Source of the DNA: Anastatus disparis
Lineage: Eukaryota; Arthropoda; Insecta; Hymenoptera; Eupelmidae
Length of the DNA stretch: 64,000 bases
Assembly (NCBI GenBank): GCA_017163975.1
Contig: JAFFSR010000009.1
Location: 372,001 to 436,000, forward strand
Reading direction: 5' to 3'
Of this stretch, positions 59,798-64,000 are shown piece after piece (the stretch's first letter is position 1; each line of letters starts with the position of its first letter). A program made the position numbers and the translations under genes. The notes beneath the pieces are model-generated. The model searched no databases. It had not been told where the DNA came from and saw only the letters and a list, made by a program, of their open reading frames with translations.

Positions 59798-62700
59798 ATC
59801 ATCATTTTAATATACTTTATATATAATTACAACATTATACATGTTAACTATATAATAGTTATATTAGATTTTCAACATACTTCTCGCGATCTTCTTTAAA
59901 ATTTCTTTAAAATATACTTTAATTATAAAAAAAATCCTAAAGTGACTACATTTTAACAGATGAAAATGTTAAAGAAACTTTGAATATACATTAAAAATAT
60001 TTAAACAGAATTTATTTTAACATATCATTATACATAATACTAATTTATTCTAACAATTATGCAAAATAAATCCTTACACATTAAACTCATATCGTAAAAA
60101 TTAAAATTTCAAAAGACAGCTTGTTTATTACCGTTATATCGACATAATTTATTCTTTACCAGATATATATATACATATAGCCATATATTTCTTTTTAGCA
60201 AAAGCAATTTATAGTTTAATAGTACTTTTTATATTCAAAGATTGCTCGACGAGAACAAAGGAACCCACGTGCACACGACTTTTTTTTTCCCCTACACACG
60301 CAATATTTTCGACCCTTCGTTTTTCGTTCTTCCATATATATATATATACATATCGGCGCCAGCATGCTGCTGCTAAAAATTTCGTACGATTAAATGGTGT
60401 GTTGAGTTTGAAAAATCACGATGCTGCTTAGAAATGGGAGTTTTTCTTTTTCTTTATTTTTTTTTGTCACTGTACGATACAAGAAAGAAATTTGGATTTA
60501 TGCGTACAAAAGTATGAATGCCAGCGAAAAAATCTTGTGACTGTTTTCTTTTTTGCCTTTCGTTCTGCTTTCTTAAATGTTATGAAGATTTAAAATTTAT
60601 TGCTTTTATTTACTTTATAAATATAAACGATGACGCGATCTTTCATCAAAAATGAAAATTTTTAGTATTAACGAAATTTCATAATCTCATAAAATCTATA
60701 TAATTATAAAATTTAGCATGAAAAAATAATTAATTCAATAATGATTTAACATAATCCAGATAACAGAGTTTAAATTTAATACCTCATGTATATTAATACT
60801 TGTCATAGTTCAAATGACTTGATTGAATTTATCAATATTAATAATGGATTTCGTTTGTGTATATATGTGTTTCTGATATTATTAGAGCTCTCGCTTTAAT
60901 CTGTTTAATATTCATTGAAGTTGTTGAGGGTAAAGCGTGTTGCATTCTGTCACAATCGAGATAAAGGTCCCAAATATCTCCTGACTATATCTCGTCGGAG
61001 AGAGACTAAGGATAATTGCCAGACTAGGGATGTTTGCATAGACAATAAGATTTGCATGATCTTTCATTGTTTTTAAAATGTTAAGTTATTTACTAAAGAA
61101 AAATGAAGCTTTTTTTTTAATTTTTAGTTATTTTTGGTTATTTTTTAAAGTTGTCGAAATAATGGGTAGGATAAGGAAATGGAGATTTTAATCAAAGGAA
61201 TAATTAAATGTATTTTAGCTTCTACATTAAAATACACGGCTTACCGTATCTATCTTAATCTACTTATAAGCTCATGATATTATACTGAATTTAGAAGTTT
61301 AATGGAACTAAATAATTCAAATCCATCGCATCAAATGATAAAATTAATGATCAAGTTAATTAATGTTTCTACGTTTGTGACTACTATAATATCAATTCTT
61401 ATGAATAATAAATTACTTAAATAATTTATGTGATAAATTCAATAAATAAATTTTTATTATAAGTATTTACATGTTGATTCTAAATCCTTAAAAATTGAAC
61501 TTACAAACCGTACTCTTTGTCTGCAAATATAACAATAAAATATTCGCTTCCAGGCTGCCCCTGAACATATGCAAAAATACATGCACGAGTGCAATATCAC
61601 TTCTTTATCTTTTTAGTCTAATGGTGTAACGTAGACTGTTGTTCCACTGCATTGTGTATTTGACATTGATATTGAAACGCTCGGAGATAAACTTTCATTC
61701 TGTAAAGTGAAATTGCTTTCCTTATTTATATTAAATGGATATGTTTAAACGGATTTCATCAGTTGCAAACAGGAAGTTTGAGCAACTAACGTTAAATAGA
61801 TTGTTGCAGACATCTTTTATCGTATCATTGATTTTTTATATTCACAGCAAATCTTTGAATAAGTTTCTAATATAATTAATATTAACATTATATCTTGATA
61901 TAAAAAATATTTAATTGAATAAAAAGGCATATAGTAATATAACTAAAGAAGCCAAAAAGTTAAATATCTTCATATTATATAACAAATTTAAGAATTCTAT
62001 CTATAACAGTTTAAATATCTTTTAAAAGATCATCAAACTTTTTCGTTTTACTTAAAAAAAATAATTGCATGCGATTAAATTAAAATAATATCGCGTAGGA
62101 AGTTTATTTTTAAAAGTGCTAAAATTAAAATAAACGAAGATAATATTTTTTCATCTCCCTTAGGAAAGGCGCGCTAGCATTACGGAGGTGTATAAATATT
62201 GCGAGCAATTTTAATTCGCTGCCACGTACAGAGCCAGAGCCTTAAAAATATTTATTCATCAAGGTATTCGTCGCCGGGTGAAAGGTATATATACATATAT
62301 AGGTATATGAACTAAGGGGTAAAGGTCGAGAGAAACAAAGAAGCAAGGACATAAAGGAGAGAAAACTGTTTTCTCATTTTATCGCAGCACACTTGGATCA
62401 CTTCTTGATTCTCTTTTCTCTTTTTATTGCTTGCTTATCCTTAACGACTATAAATTTGTCAAGTAAACACAGAGCAACTTATTTTCTCTCCTGACACTCC
62501 GACTTATTGCTAGAATCCTGATTGTTAAAGCTCTATACATAAAAAACAATGCCGTACATTGTTCAGATGCTATTTTAAACTAGTCTTTTTTTATTGTAAA
62601 TTAAATAATAAAAACATTTCGACATAAAATACTTTTTACGGGAGTACAGATAGAATTGCAATACTAAAATATCAAATAATTTAAAGTATTTATATTTGTG

Positions 62701-64000
62701 AAAATATTTTTAAATTTTAAAAATTGTACGAGAAGGAAAAAAATAAAACTAAATAATAATGTTTAAATTGATAAAGCATTCGTAAATAAAAAAAAAGCAA
62801 AAGCAGACAAAGAAAAAATTCTCCCAAAGATAAAGAAAAAGCTCGATACAATCTTCGTCCGTGAAAAAGACTATAAGAGGAATGGCAGACGACTGCAGTT
62901 ACATTTATAGGAGCTGCTCTCTGCAAGGTAATACTTACTACATATTAGCGAATCTTGAAGCTACCGTTTTCTACTACTTATCGGGATAATCCAGGGTATT
63001 AAGCCGTTTCTCCAGTCCTTTTTTTTTCCAAACGTAAGCTCGGACTAACGGACTTATTTGAAAAGAGCTTTTGTTTCACTTTGGCATAAGTTGCTGTTTA
63101 TTGTTTTTTAATTAATTAAATACATAGCGATTTTTAAAGATTTATTTAACTTTAAAATATATTTAAAATATTGAAAATAAAATAAAATTAGAATGTTTCA
63201 AAATATCATGAACAGAAATAAAAAAATGCATTTTTTGAGTTGACAACCAGCTAAAATTAACAGACTTTTTCTTTCAACCGTGTATAAAGAACAAAAGAAA
63301 AAAAAACAATAACAGCCCAAGACTAAATTCGTAAAGTCAAACAAGCTTGCAAAGGCAATAAAGAAAAAGCATCGAGCTTGCAAGTCTAGGCTAGGATAAT
63401 TCGTCTTGTTTCTTTGTGTCGGTGTGCGAAACGTTGGCAGAAGAAAAGAACACGTGATGCTGAGGGCCGATATTAATAGGGGCGCCGTTTTCCCTTGTGG
63501 GGACAGCATACTAAAGGCTATCGCGTAACCTCCTCCTCCTCCCTTTCTTCCCTTTTACTCTGCACTTATAATTGCAAGAACAGGCGTGTGTCCATCTCTC
63601 CGAAGACAAATTTCTACCTAATACCATTAAACGACTTTCTCTCTCTCTCTCAACGTTTACGCGTTTATCCCACTAAAATTTACCCATTAACCGAAGATTC
63701 TATCGCATTTAAGCGAATAATGCCTGGGCTACTGGAATACTCTTTAGGACATGGGGTAAAATGTTATATGACCGAAACAGCTTACAGATCCGTCGACAAA
63801 TTATGTATTTACCTTAATGACTTTCTACAAAATAACATTGTAATAAATGTTATTTTTACTTTTATTCACATAAAAATTTGGTTTTTAAAAATTATTTTTC
63901 ATTATTATTTTCTTTGTATTGAGTTATGATAGTTCTTTATAATTTTTAAAAACTGGAAAAAATTCTTTAAAAAAATATACATTATTTTAGACTAAAGAAA
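59798..64000. other. Non-coding stretch to the right edge, nothing firm
   Basis: No recognisable exon. Less AT-rich patches occur at about 60240-60380, 62160-62500, 62860-63080 and 63400-63760. The longest frame (63495-63929) begins without an ATG and resembles no known protein. The region may be an intron or regulatory domain of a gene outside the window. Confidence 0.4.

Noticed and set aside
63495..63929. 144-codon ORF near the right edge
   Set aside because: Begins at a non-ATG codon, contains low-complexity Ser runs from TCC repeats, and resembles no family.

Overview
This is an AT-rich eukaryotic nuclear window (about three quarters A+T by eye) with short GT-AG introns, tRNA-derived SINEs and many small foldback transposons. 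Protein content (a SMYD4-like SET/MYND family, a tandem array of Tret1-like MFS sugar transporters, a secreted trypsin-like protease) points to an insect. The style of the Tret1-like proteins fits Hymenoptera best, perhaps a parasitoid wasp; that placement is inference.

Layout. 1-1300 is a degenerate 10-bp minisatellite. About 2130-23600 holds three tandem copies of a roughly 4-5 kb unit, each with a five-exon SMYD4-like gene on the + strand. Copies 1 (4564-6782) and 2 (14062-16247) are intact. Copy 3 (20064-23025) is a pseudogene: it has lost its start codon, carries an in-frame stop, and is split by a TTAA-flanked MITE in exon 2. Because the units are paralogous, each can act as an 'empty site' for insertions private to another, so several mobile elements can be dated relative to the duplications. 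The spacer between copies 1 and 2 holds GC-rich hairpins, a carboxylesterase remnant and a possible cytochrome-b5 remnant.

23600-28500 has no convincing gene. 28507-46442 is a five-gene head-to-tail array of two-exon Tret1-like transporters, all + strand. A micro-exon codes the first 13-20 residues and one large exon codes the 12-TM body, with the same phase-1 intron in every copy. They probably move trehalose or another sugar across the plasma membrane, but the TM7 and TM10 sugar-contact positions differ from typical GLUT/Tret1 proteins.

46443-51419 is intergenic and contains nested MITEs. 51420-54172 (- strand) is a complete six-exon S1 serine protease with a signal peptide, a sequon-rich pro-region, an intact His/Asp/Ser triad and a C-terminal hydrophobic tail suggesting GPI or membrane anchoring. 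54173-64000 has no recognisable gene apart from one doubtful 66-codon ORF; it holds a SINE, a TA microsatellite and patches of less AT-rich sequence.

No search could be run; gene models rest on reading frames, splice sites and agreement between paralogs.
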